DNA of 64,000 bases, from positions 1 through 64,000 of the forward strand of contig CAMCTU010000002.1 in assembly GCA_945878525.1 (NCBI GenBank), given 5' to 3'. This document shows, piece by piece, positions 36,196 to 44,747 of this stretch; within the stretch, counting starts at the first letter, position 1; each line of letters begins with the position of its first letter. Both the position numbers and the translations under genes were made by a program. The stretch comes from Sphingobacterium thalpophilum. Lineage in GTDB: Bacteria; Bacteroidota; Bacteroidia; Sphingobacteriales; Sphingobacteriaceae. The notes below the pieces were generated by a model. It was not told the DNA's origin. It worked only from the letters and a program-made list of their open reading frames with translations, and searched no databases.

Positions 36196-37403
36196 TTTAC
36201 AAGCTGTAATTCAAAATTCTGATATCTTAAAAGCATTAAGCTTGTGTTTCTATATCCATATTTTAGATCTTTCACAAAAAGATACTCATTATGAAGGCCT
36301 TTATAAATCTCCTTAACTAAATGATCTGGATATTGCCTGTCATATTTTTCAATCAAAGTTCCAAAATAATAGGCTGTATCAAATCCTTTAAAGGCATATT
36401 CAGAAGGCTCCATTCCAAATTCGTCCCGATATCTGGCAACAAAATTTTTAACATTCTGAGCATTATAATTTACAAAATAGGAAGCGCTGATTCGGGCATT
36501 CAATGCCTGCATCTTTTCAGGGTTGAGATAACTGGCCTTCATCCAATCGGGATGCCCAAATAGCTCAATTCTAAATTTTTTATGCTTTAAATTATAAAGC
36601 TTATCAATGGCCGGCAATAAAAATGCCCTGTCGGTAGAAGTAATTAAAACAAGATTATTTTTCGTAGAACTTAGGTATCCTTCAATACCAATAAAATTGG
36701 GACGTTCAATAACCCAAAAGCCGGACCCGGATAACTCGTTAAGATAACGCTTGATAAAACCCGAATAGCTGGCATCAAGTGTCTTTTGAGTATTTATCAA
36801 AACAATTTGAACATCTTCAGGTTTGTATTGCTTATTGATAAATTCTGCAATTTTCAATCCATGCTGATCGATTGAATTATTGATACTCACAAGATCAGGA
36901 TCATTAAATTCAGAAGGCTTAGAAGCAGCCAGAGGTGAAACCTGAAGAATTTTACCTAAATCCGAAAATTCAGAAAAAGTTCGGATACCTTCAGGAAATA
37001 TTGGTCCTACTATCAAATCCTGATTTTTAACAGAGCCAGACATAGCCAGGTTTACAATTCTAGTTTCATGATTCTGAGTATCAAAAACCTGTAAATTATA
37101 ATTATGTCCTCCACTACTTAAGGAATCGAGTCCGAGCTTGAAACCCTGATAAAAATCAATAGCAAGATCAGCTTTGTTGAGATCACCCTTTTGGGAAGTT
37201 TTAAGATTTATCGTATTTAATTGAAATGGCAGTAAAAGCAAAATTGAATGATCGATATTTTTCTTCGCCGGCTGTTCAACCTCAGACACAACTATTTCAA
37301 TGGGTGCTGGCTTTTCAATCGGTTTTGGAGGAATAACTTTTTTTGAGCATGCTGATAAAAAAATCAGCATGCATAGTAGGATCCGAAAATTATTCCCACT
37401 CAA
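36192..37403 (-). CDS. Periplasmic-binding-protein-like lipoprotein downstream of guaA
   Basis: About 403 residues from a TTG at 37403. The signal [14 protein letters not shown] is a lipobox with Cys near residue 19. A proline-rich linker ([19 protein letters not shown]) leads to a type 1 periplasmic-binding fold: [12 protein letters not shown], a [11 protein letters not shown] helix, [20 protein letters not shown], then [20 protein letters not shown]. It resembles LpoA or branched-chain amino acid binding proteins, but no permease genes are near. The open frame extends to an ATG at 37439 deep in guaA, and an internal ATG at 37370 leaves too little signal peptide; the TTG gives a good signal and a 14-bp guaA overlap. 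The ligand is unknown. Confidence 0.75.
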   Translation of the reverse strand: MSGNNFRILLCMLIFLSACSKKVIPPKPIEKPAPIEIVVSEVEQPAKKNIDHSILLLLPFQLNTINLKTSQKGDLNKADLAIDFYQGFKLGLDSLSSGGHNYNLQVFDTQNHETRIVNLAMSGSVKNQDLIVGPIFPEGIRTFSEFSDLGKILQVSPLAASKPSEFNDPDLVSINNSIDQHGLKIAEFINKQYKPEDVQIVLINTQKTLDASYSGFIKRYLNELSGSGFWVIERPNFIGIEGYLSSTKNNLVLITSTDRAFLLPAIDKLYNLKHKKFRIELFGHPDWMKASYLNPEKMQALNARISASYFVNYNAQNVKNFVARYRDEFGMEPSEYAFKGFDTAYYFGTLIEKYDRQYPDHLVKEIYKGLHNEYLFVKDLKYGYRNTSLMLLRYQNFELQLVK

Positions 37404-38919
37404 TTGTAGCGGGGGGTTTGGAACTAATATCATAAACAACTCTGTTAATTCCTTTTACATTATTAATTATTTCATTCGAAATCTTAGCCAAAAGTTCATA
37501 AGGCAGATGACTCCAGTCGGCAGTCATACCATCTACAGAACTTACTGCTCTTAAACAGATTACATGTTCGTAAGTACGCTCATCCCCCATTACTCCGACC
37601 GACTGTACCGGCAAAAAAATCGCTCCTGCCTGCCAGACTTTGTCATACCAGCCGTAAGATTTTAAATTACTGATATAAATTGAATCTGCCTCCTGAAGAA
37701 TTTCTACTTTCTCAGGAGTGATATCATCCAGAATACGAATTGCCAGACCAGGACCCGGGAATGGGTGCCTGCCTAAAAGAGCTGTATCCATTCCTAATGT
37801 TTTTCCAACCCTTCTAACTTCATCTTTAAACAGGGTATTCAATGGCTCAACTACCTTGAGTTTCATGAAATCAGGTAAACCACCTACATTATGATGAGAT
37901 TTTATTGTTGCTGAAGGACCCTTGACGGAAACTGATTCAATAACATCAGGATAAATTGTACCCTGACCGAGCCATTTTACATCCTGAACCTCATGCGCTG
38001 CATCATCAAAAACCTCAATAAACACGCGACCAATAGTTTTTCTTTTAGTCTCAGGATCTTTTATACCAGCAAGCTGGCTCAGAAACCTATCTCCAGCTCT
38101 GACCCCACGTACATTGAGTCCCATATGCTGATAAGAATCAAGTACCTGATCAAACTCGTCTTTACGCAACAAGCCATTGTCGACAAAAATACAATGAAGG
38201 TTTTTTCCGATCGCCTGATGTAGCAAAACTGCAGCCACAGATGAATCTACCCCACCTGATAAGCCTAAAATCACTTTATCATCTCCTATTTTCTCTTTCA
38301 AGGAGGCTATTGTTGTTTCTATGAATGCATCCGGTGTCCAATCCTGACTGCACCCACAAATATCCACGAGGAAATTTTCAAGAAGTTGCTTTCCGTCCGT
38401 ACTATGAGTTACTTCAGGATGAAATTGAATCCCATAAACATTAGTATTTTTAATGTGGTAAGCTGCTACCCTGACAGAATTAGTACTGGCAATAATTTCA
38501 AAATTGTCAGGAATCGAGGCTATGGTATCAGCATGAGACATCCAGGTTTGTGAACCTTTAGAAATATTCTTAAACAGAGGATGAGTATGGTCAATATAAT
38601 CAAGACAAGCTCTGCCATATTCCCGTGTAGATGAGGCCTTCACCTCAGCACCTGAAGTATGAGCAATGTATTGGGCGCCATAACAAACTCCTAAAATTGG
38701 AAATTTATTTTGTAAATCCTGATAATTAACTTGTGGTGCATCAGACTGTCTGACAGAATATGGACTACCCGAGAGAATAACCCCCTTAACTGAAATGTCA
38801 AATTCAGGAATATGGTTAAAGGGATGTATCTCACAATATACATTTAGTTCTCTGACTCTCCGGGCAATAAGCTGTGTGTATTGCGACCCGAAGTCAAGAA
38901 TGATGATTTTTTCTTGCAT
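37390..38919 (-). CDS. guaA: GMP synthase (glutamine-hydrolysing)
   Basis: 509 residues from the ATG at 38919. GuaA converts XMP to GMP. The N-terminal class I glutaminase has [19 protein letters not shown], the oxyanion strand VILSGSPYS and the nucleophile Cys79 in GVCYGAQ, with His-Glu in [11 protein letters not shown]. The ATP-pyrophosphatase domain has the P-loop [18 protein letters not shown]. The C-terminal dimerisation domain ends [18 protein letters not shown], the normal terminus. An 18-residue upstream extension to 38973 is rejected because [10 protein letters not shown] is the family N-terminus and a -7 element lies 3 nt before it. It heads an operon with the lipoprotein and the methyltransferase. 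Confidence 0.97.
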   Translation of the reverse strand: MQEKIIILDFGSQYTQLIARRVRELNVYCEIHPFNHIPEFDISVKGVILSGSPYSVRQSDAPQVNYQDLQNKFPILGVCYGAQYIAHTSGAEVKASSTREYGRACLDYIDHTHPLFKNISKGSQTWMSHADTIASIPDNFEIIASTNSVRVAAYHIKNTNVYGIQFHPEVTHSTDGKQLLENFLVDICGCSQDWTPDAFIETTIASLKEKIGDDKVILGLSGGVDSSVAAVLLHQAIGKNLHCIFVDNGLLRKDEFDQVLDSYQHMGLNVRGVRAGDRFLSQLAGIKDPETKRKTIGRVFIEVFDDAAHEVQDVKWLGQGTIYPDVIESVSVKGPSATIKSHHNVGGLPDFMKLKVVEPLNTLFKDEVRRVGKTLGMDTALLGRHPFPGPGLAIRILDDITPEKVEILQEADSIYISNLKSYGWYDKVWQAGAIFLPVQSVGVMGDERTYEHVICLRAVSSVDGMTADWSHLPYELLAKISNEIINNVKGINRVVYDISSKPPATIEWE

Positions 38920-39242
38920 GGTCAAAGATAACTTTTTTGTACAGAGGCTGAATATACTAGTTAAGCTTTTCATGCAATTATGTCGGATAAAATTACATTG
39001 TTAAATTACTTGTGTGGATAAACCAGCATCGGCAAGTGTCACATTTTTAGCTCATTTAGAGCATGTTGATGGCCCTATAGTGCGCGAAATCAATTGAATC
39101 ACGAATAAAGAGGAGTTTTGAGATTGCAGAGAAGTTGAAAAGCAGATAGCTAAAAGCGGAAAGCAAAAAGATAAAAAGATAATTTGAAAACTATGACATA
39201 TAGTTCTAAATAGATTGGACAAGTTTTTGCGGTTACTGATTC
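38920..39242. other. Divergent guaA/NlpC intergenic region with a dispersed-repeat candidate
   Basis: 323 bp with no believable gene. It holds the guaA -7 element and a purine-rich stretch at 39148-39170 (AGCTAAAAGCGGAAAGCAAA and three more bases) that recurs imperfectly near 44.7 kb in inverted orientation. A small hairpin GCTC/GAGC lies near 39051-39063. No exact TAnnTTTG is seen for the NlpC gene. Confidence 0.45.
38923..38930 (-). promoter_or_regulatory. Putative -7 promoter element of guaA, 3 nt from the ATG
   Basis: On the minus strand: TATCTTTG, then ACC, then ATG. This is an exact and high-quality TAnnTTTG match. The expected start of transcription is on or beside the A of the ATG, predicting a leaderless mRNA and ruling out the upstream ATG. 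Confidence 0.55.
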
Positions 39243-39845
39243 ATGAAATTGATGCTTTTAAATTCTTTACTGTTTGTATTATTATCCTCATGCGAAATTC
39301 CATGGGGAGATCATTACATTCCTCCAACCCAGATAAAAGTTGTTACGGTCCGTGATACCTCATTGCAGAACCAAACAGAAGTATCTAAAAATTATTTAGA
39401 TACTTTAATTTCTGAAACCATAAATACCAAGAGAACCAGAGCAGATGAGTTGGTTGATTTTGCAGAAACACTTCAAGGTATTCCATACAAATACGGATCG
39501 AACAATCCCAAAAGAGGTTTTGATTGTTCAGGCTTTGTAAGTTATGTTTTCAATCATTTCGGAATATCAGTTCCACGAACGTCCATTGGCTTTACCTATC
39601 TTGAAAAAGAAATAAAGCTAAGAGAAGCTAAACGCGGCGATATAATTTTATTTACCGGCACCGATAGTACCAAGCGCATGGTTGGCCATATGGGAATCAT
39701 AACCTCTGATAAAGGACAGAACCACGTATTTATCCATTCAACTTCCGGAAATGCCTATAGCGTAACCAAAACTCCTTTAAATCGATACTATCAGGGCAGA
39801 TTTATCAAAGTAATCCGAATTTTCAAAGACAAAGATTCGTATTAA
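39243..39845 (+). CDS. NlpC/P60 (C40) peptidase lipoprotein
   Basis: 200 residues. The lipoprotein signal is MKLMLLNSLLFVLLSSC, with Cys17 as the acylated residue. The C-terminal catalytic domain contains RGFDCSGFVSYVF, with the nucleophile Cys at residue 95, then the His in VGHMGIITS and a later polar residue in HVFIHSTSG. Such enzymes cut peptidoglycan stem peptides, usually D-Glu-gamma-diaminopimelate bonds. ADELVDFAETLQGIPYKYGS is the standard lead-in. It should be attached to the outer or inner membrane facing the periplasm. It is a single gene between divergent guaA and convergent ubiD. Confidence 0.92.
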   Translation: MKLMLLNSLLFVLLSSCEIPWGDHYIPPTQIKVVTVRDTSLQNQTEVSKNYLDTLISETINTKRTRADELVDFAETLQGIPYKYGSNNPKRGFDCSGFVSYVFNHFGISVPRTSIGFTYLEKEIKLREAKRGDIILFTGTDSTKRMVGHMGIITSDKGQNHVFIHSTSGNAYSVTKTPLNRYYQGRFIKVIRIFKDKDSY

Positions 39846-39855
39846 AAATAAGGTT

Positions 39856-41694
39856 TTAAATTATTCCGTAAAGAGAGCCCCCTATTTCTCCCAACTTGTC
39901 AACCCTTTCTTCACTATTTTTGTCCTTAATAAGTTCTGGTGCATGATGCGTCTTGAGTCTTGCATCTATAATCATTGGCCCCTTACATCCCCAATGTTTA
40001 TGTTCAGTAAAAGAATTAATACCATAAATATCGTGGGAAGGATTACTTCGTGTAAAACTAACCCAAACAAAATTATTTATGCTGTCTGAAACAAATCCTG
40101 CATCATCACATAATATAAATAAAGGCAAGCCATCAAGATCCTTACTAGATAGGTATGAGTTAAAAATTTCAATTTCCTTTTCGGTTTGTTGTTGGCTCTC
40201 AAAAGGTGGAGACTCAACAGCCAAAACTCCCGGCATTATCATTTTAAAATTAGAGAAAGGCCTGGGAAGTGAAAACGAAGGAGGTAATTCCGTCCACAAA
40301 TTTCGTTTTTTATCACCTGCGGCTGCAATCGCTACTTTGGAACCTGAGTTAATGTCTGTCCCACTATAATCAAGAGTATCCATCGTGGTTCTTGTATAAA
40401 AATGCAGATCACGGCTGAGGTCAACCCGTTCCAGTATATGCTTAAAAAAACCTTCAATATTACTGGTTTTAAGTGAAGGGTCATCTTCTTTATTACAGAT
40501 GAAAAGGTATTTTGCAAGGCTCAGCTGACTTTTACCTAATATATGATTAGCAATAGTCAGGATTTCCTGAGGTTTCTTCTCTTTTAGGTATGGCGTATAT
40601 CGCTCACTACCAATTGCAAACAGTAGAGGATGAACACCTGCCGCATCAACTGCGTTAACTTCATGGAGTCCAGGAATTTCTTTTGGGATAGCAGAACCGG
40701 TAATATCATGAATCAGAGCCCCAAAGCTTGTGTCTTCCTGTGGTGGTCTGCCAACAACAGTAAATGACCAAATGGCATTTTCACGATGATAGACATTTCT
40801 TACCTTCATCAGTGGAAAAGGATGTTTAAGACTATAATAACCTAAATGATCACCAAAAGGGCCCTCGGGTTTATTCTGTCCAGGCTCTACCGTACCTGTA
40901 ATAACAAAATCCGCATCAGAAGAAATACAAAAACCCTCCTTGTCATAAAAGTATCTGAACCTTCGATTACCAAGCGCACCAGCAAAGGTCATTTCTGATA
41001 AACCTTCAGGTAATGGCATCACAGCAGCTAAAGGATGAGCGGGTGGTCCTCCGATAAAAATACTTACTTTTAAAGCCTCGCCTTTTGCATTTGCCTTTGT
41101 TTGATGTACTCCAATACCACGGTGTAGTTGATAATGCAGTCCGATCTCCTGATCCTGGATATAATCATTCCCCCCTAACTGAATCCGGTACATCCCAAGA
41201 TTGGCATTCATAATACCTGGCTTGTCAATATCTTCCGTGTAAACCTGAGGCATGGTTACAAATGGTCCACCATCCATAGGCCAGTTCACAATTTGTGGCA
41301 AAGCAGAGATTTTTGTGATACCAAATTTAACAGGTGAGAACAATTCTTTATTCCATGGCAAGGCAGAAAATGCGGTCAGGCCTGATCCGGCATATTTAAA
41401 TGGATTTTTAACTGCCTTTAAAGGATCTGATTTGAGATCAACAAGGGTTTTTATAGCTTCCAGAGTATCTCTGAACATGAATTTCGACCGCTCTAAGGTG
41501 CCAAATAAATTGGAAACAGCAGGAAACTTACTGCCTTTGATGTTTTCGAACAGGATTGCTGGCCCTCCATTTTCGAACACCCGCAGATGAATTGCAGCAG
41601 CTTCTAGAAAAGGGTCAACCTCCTCTTTAATTCTGATCAAATGACCGTGCTTTTCAAGATCTGAAACGCATTCTGCCAAGCTTTTATAACCCAT
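39856..41694 (-). CDS. UbiD-family decarboxylase (probably menaquinone synthesis)
   Basis: 612 residues. UbiD enzymes use prenylated FMN and a metal to remove aromatic or unsaturated carboxyl groups. The N-terminus LAECVSDLEKHGHLIRIKEE and FENGGPAILFENIKGSKFPA match the family, as do FIGGPPAHPLAAVMPLPEGL and GPFGDHLGYYSLKHPFPLMK, which carries the conserved acidic/His prFMN site. The C-terminal region includes WGCKGPMIIDARLKTHHAPE. Bacteroidota lack ubiquinone, so a role in menaquinone synthesis is the usual interpretation; other substrates cannot be excluded. The prenyltransferase UbiX is not here. A dyad-symmetric element lies upstream of the ATG. Confidence 0.88.
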   Translation of the reverse strand: MGYKSLAECVSDLEKHGHLIRIKEEVDPFLEAAAIHLRVFENGGPAILFENIKGSKFPAVSNLFGTLERSKFMFRDTLEAIKTLVDLKSDPLKAVKNPFKYAGSGLTAFSALPWNKELFSPVKFGITKISALPQIVNWPMDGGPFVTMPQVYTEDIDKPGIMNANLGMYRIQLGGNDYIQDQEIGLHYQLHRGIGVHQTKANAKGEALKVSIFIGGPPAHPLAAVMPLPEGLSEMTFAGALGNRRFRYFYDKEGFCISSDADFVITGTVEPGQNKPEGPFGDHLGYYSLKHPFPLMKVRNVYHRENAIWSFTVVGRPPQEDTSFGALIHDITGSAIPKEIPGLHEVNAVDAAGVHPLLFAIGSERYTPYLKEKKPQEILTIANHILGKSQLSLAKYLFICNKEDDPSLKTSNIEGFFKHILERVDLSRDLHFYTRTTMDTLDYSGTDINSGSKVAIAAAGDKKRNLWTELPPSFSLPRPFSNFKMIMPGVLAVESPPFESQQQTEKEIEIFNSYLSSKDLDGLPLFILCDDAGFVSDSINNFVWVSFTRSNPSHDIYGINSFTEHKHWGCKGPMIIDARLKTHHAPELIKDKNSEERVDKLGEIGGSLYGII

Positions 41695-41717
41695 GTGTTA
41701 AATTCATTGAAATAGTG

Positions 41718-41738
41718 TTGCAATTTAAGAAATTGCAA
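41718..41738. promoter_or_regulatory. Perfect dyad upstream of ubiD
   Basis: TTGCAATTT-AAG-AAATTGCAA is a 9-bp perfect inverted repeat with a 3-nt spacer, centred 34 bp upstream of the ubiD ATG. There is no T-run, so an operator is likelier than a terminator. TTGCAAT appears again, in part, near 41778. Confidence 0.45.
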
Positions 41739-41789
41739 ACTCTCAAGATTATGAGATTAGCTGGATATTGTTAAAGTATTGCAATCTTC

Positions 41790-42242
41790 TCAGAACTTGA
41801 GACATTCCACACCAAAACGGTTTAAAAAATCGACTCCTTCATCTGAAGGAAGACCTTTATATTCAGCGTATGATGCTTTATACCAAACCTTTTTAATGCC
41901 AGATGAAAATATGATTCTTGCACAGGCCAAACATGGAGAAAGGGTAAGATATAGCGTTGAACCATCTAAAGTCGAACCATTTTTAACAGCATAAAGAATT
42001 GCATTCTCTTCGGCATGAAGTGCAAGTGAACAACTGTTTTTAGAATCACGCGGACACCCGGTATCAGGCCATTCCTCATCACAATTATGTGTACCTGCAG
42101 GTGGTCCATTATAACCTATGGAAATAATACGGGTATCTTTTGTTAAAACAGCACCGACCTGAGCCTTTACGCAGTGAGAGCGTTCAGCCAGGTCGGTTGC
42201 CAGATTCATAAAAATCAAGTCGAAGCTTGGTTTAACCTTCAT
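41790..42242 (-). CDS. Deoxycytidylate deaminase (ComEB-like)
   Basis: 150 residues. The zinc site is HAE at 76-78 (ALHAEENAILYA) with PCLAC at 103-107 (Cys104 and Cys107), the standard cytidine-deaminase signature. The preceding segment GTHNCDEEWPDTGCPRDSKN, with its Cys/His pattern, is the second zinc site of dCMP deaminases such as ComEB and T4 Cd. The enzyme makes dUMP from dCMP, feeding thymidylate synthesis. The ATG overlaps the stop of the upstream transporter by one base, so they are cotranscribed. The N-terminus [20 protein letters not shown] is typical for the phylum. Confidence 0.92.
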   Translation of the reverse strand: MKVKPSFDLIFMNLATDLAERSHCVKAQVGAVLTKDTRIISIGYNGPPAGTHNCDEEWPDTGCPRDSKNSCSLALHAEENAILYAVKNGSTLDGSTLYLTLSPCLACARIIFSSGIKKVWYKASYAEYKGLPSDEGVDFLNRFGVECLKF

Positions 42243-43849
42243 TAATGTGATGCTTCTGCCTCTAAGTCATTTACGTCAATTCCTTGCTTTTTCAATTCAG
42301 AACTAACTTTTATTGCAAAATAAACCAAGTAAACAAAGCAAAGGAATGGAACGATGTAAGAGAAATGAATACCACTGGTATCAGCCAATATTCCCTGTAC
42401 AGGAGGTATAATCGCTCCACCAAGAATCATCATGATAAGAAATGCAGAGCCCTGCGAGGTATATTTACCTAAACCTGTAATGGCCAGTGCAAATATACAT
42501 GGCCACATAATGGAGCAGCAAAGTCCGCCACTTAAAAATGCATAAATGGCAACCTGACCCTCAGTTAGTAATCCAACAATCATAGCAATAGATCCCAACA
42601 CGCTAAAAGTAAGGAGGGTCTTAGCGGGTTTATCCTGACTAAAAAAGAATCCGGCTATCAGTATTACGATACAAACACCATAGATAAAAAACTGCTCAAC
42701 TGAAGCTCCGTTCAAATGATTTGCGATCAGAATAATCGCAAACGCAATAAAAGGAACAACAATAGTCAAAATTGTTTTTGTCTGCTTTGCTAATTTAAAG
42801 ATACTCACAGCACCTGCCCATCTCCCGATCATCATACTTCCCCAATAAAGTGAGATAAATGGTGCAATTTCAGAACCGCTTAGACCTCCAAATTCAGGTA
42901 GCTCCAATAAAGCGCCCATATTACTTTGGATGGTCACTTCCACTCCTACATAGGTAAAAATTGCAATCATTCCAAGGATAAGTTGAGGATAACCCATTGC
43001 ACCCCAGCCTGTTTTGTCTTTCCCTGCAGACCTGAGTGCTAACAATAAAGTTGCAACCATTATAAACAGTGATAGATAAACAAATATATTCATAGCCAGA
43101 CCAGTCGCAACAGCAATTGGATCAGCTGCCAAAATCAATAAGAAAGCCACAAAAATCACAAATAAAGGCATATTTGTTTTGCCACTTGCCTCAACTTTTT
43201 CATCACTGGTTACCTTGGGTAATTTGGCCATCCAGAAATAAAGCGCTACAGCTAAAAATAAACCGGCAAGAATATAATACAACAAATTAATCGACTCAAT
43301 TTCGACTTCCTTAGGGACAGCATTACTTGCTGTTCCAAAAAGAATAATACTTACAGCAATGGGCCCTAAGATTCCACCTAGATTGTTTACCCCTCCTGCC
43401 AAATTCAAACGATTAGCACCAGTTACCGGACTTCCGAGAGCAACCACAAACGGATTTGCAGCAGTTTGCTGAAGCGAAAAGCCAATTGCTACAACAAAGA
43501 AAGAGAATAAAATGAATGCAAATGAACCTGAACCAACAGCAGGTATCATCAGCAAAGCTCCACCTGCAGACACTACAAGTCCGATAGCAATACTATTCTT
43601 ATATCCGAGATAATTTAGAATATCTACTTTTATAATCTTGGATGCATAAAACAGTATTAGTGAACCAATAAAATATCCTCCGTAAAAGGTAAAGTCAATC
43701 AATTGAGACTCAAACTGTGTTAAATTAAAATGTGTCTTACAAAAAGGAATAAAGATTCCATTACTGGCAGCCAGAAAGCCCCAAAAGAAAAACACTGTAA
43801 TCAGTGTGTACAAAGCGGAAGAATAATTTTTTTGTGAATTGTTATCCAT
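42242..43849 (-). CDS. FucP-type sugar MFS transporter
   Basis: 535 residues with 12-14 hydrophobic segments, a major-facilitator protein. The N-terminal half resembles L-fucose:H+ symporter family members: [40 protein letters not shown], and [15 protein letters not shown], where the asparagine/proline motif is characteristic. It is longer than FucP (438), due to extra helices in the middle (about 225-290). The substrate is probably a hexose but is not defined by sequence. It is the first gene of the pair with dCMP deaminase; upstream 145 bp are shared with the divergent LysE gene. Confidence 0.88.
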   Translation of the reverse strand: MDNNSQKNYSSALYTLITVFFFWGFLAASNGIFIPFCKTHFNLTQFESQLIDFTFYGGYFIGSLILFYASKIIKVDILNYLGYKNSIAIGLVVSAGGALLMIPAVGSGSFAFILFSFFVVAIGFSLQQTAANPFVVALGSPVTGANRLNLAGGVNNLGGILGPIAVSIILFGTASNAVPKEVEIESINLLYYILAGLFLAVALYFWMAKLPKVTSDEKVEASGKTNMPLFVIFVAFLLILAADPIAVATGLAMNIFVYLSLFIMVATLLLALRSAGKDKTGWGAMGYPQLILGMIAIFTYVGVEVTIQSNMGALLELPEFGGLSGSEIAPFISLYWGSMMIGRWAGAVSIFKLAKQTKTILTIVVPFIAFAIILIANHLNGASVEQFFIYGVCIVILIAGFFFSQDKPAKTLLTFSVLGSIAMIVGLLTEGQVAIYAFLSGGLCCSIMWPCIFALAITGLGKYTSQGSAFLIMMILGGAIIPPVQGILADTSGIHFSYIVPFLCFVYLVYFAIKVSSELKKQGIDVNDLEAEASH

Positions 43850-43994
43850 AACTGATTTTTATTGTTAAATAATTATCTAACATAAATTAAATTTCTCATA
43901 TCTCTAAGTTTAAAATTTTTTTATCAATCATGATGTGTAATTCTCTGTTTTTAGGTTACTTTGCAAAAGTAAATATTAGCAATATATATTCGGA

Positions 43995-44624
43995 ATGATA
44001 GAATCAATCGTTTCAGGAATAGGCTTGGGATTTGTGCTTTCGTTTCTAACCGGACCTGTATTTTTTGCTCTGATAAAAACCAGTATTGAGAAAGGATTTT
44101 CTGCCGGAGTTTCATTGGCAGGTGGTGTGCTTATCAGTGACATTTTTTATGTAGGTATTAGCTTGTATGGCTCATCATTCATAGCCCTTGAAAATGAATA
44201 CCGTGTTCAGATAGGAATTGCCGGAAGTTCTATTTTGTTTATCATTGGACTTTATTACCTATTTAAGAAGGTAAAAGTTAATTATGAGCAGACCAGCTCT
44301 AAAAGAAAAAATACAGGTTATTTTATCAAAGGATTTTTGATGTGCATTTTCAACCCTGCAATACTTTTATACTGGCTTAGTGTCACCAGCAGTGTTATTT
44401 CAATCTCAGGAGAAATAAAATCATCAGAAATCATTCCATTCTTTGGATCAATCCTGATTACCCAGTTTAGTCTGGATGTATTAAAGGCATATTATGCAAA
44501 CAAGCTAAGATATAAGATCAAGGAAAAAAATATTGCACAATTAAACCGCGTTGCAGGAGTCCTGATTCTGATCTTTGCAGTCAGATTAATTTATAATCTG
44601 TTGACTGGGCACTCACTTATTTAG
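43995..44624 (+). CDS. LysE/RhtB-family amino acid exporter
   Basis: 209 residues with six hydrophobic helices. The N-terminal GIGLGFVLSFLTGPVFFALI with the conserved Gly-Pro, KTSIEKGFSAGVSLAGGVLI and the mid-protein FIKGFLMCIFNPAILLYWLS match the family, which exports amino acids or related metabolites. The exact substrate is unknown. A near-match promoter element TTACTTTGC (43957-43964) lies about 30 bp upstream. It converges with purF. Confidence 0.9.
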   Translation: MIESIVSGIGLGFVLSFLTGPVFFALIKTSIEKGFSAGVSLAGGVLISDIFYVGISLYGSSFIALENEYRVQIGIAGSSILFIIGLYYLFKKVKVNYEQTSSKRKNTGYFIKGFLMCIFNPAILLYWLSVTSSVISISGEIKSSEIIPFFGSILITQFSLDVLKAYYANKLRYKIKEKNIAQLNRVAGVLILIFAVRLIYNLLTGHSLI

Positions 44625-44747
44625 TTGTTGGTGGAGAATTGAGAGTTAATAATTAATTCAGGAAAAATTCAAGGAATCTGCGTTTATAGCTTTAAACTTT
44701 TTGCTTTAGGCTTTCAGCTTTAACGAATTGCCTTCTGAACAAAGAGG

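Noticed and set aside
38920-38973. N-terminal extension of guaA
   Set aside because: The family begins at [10 protein letters not shown], and the extension lies across the predicted promoter.
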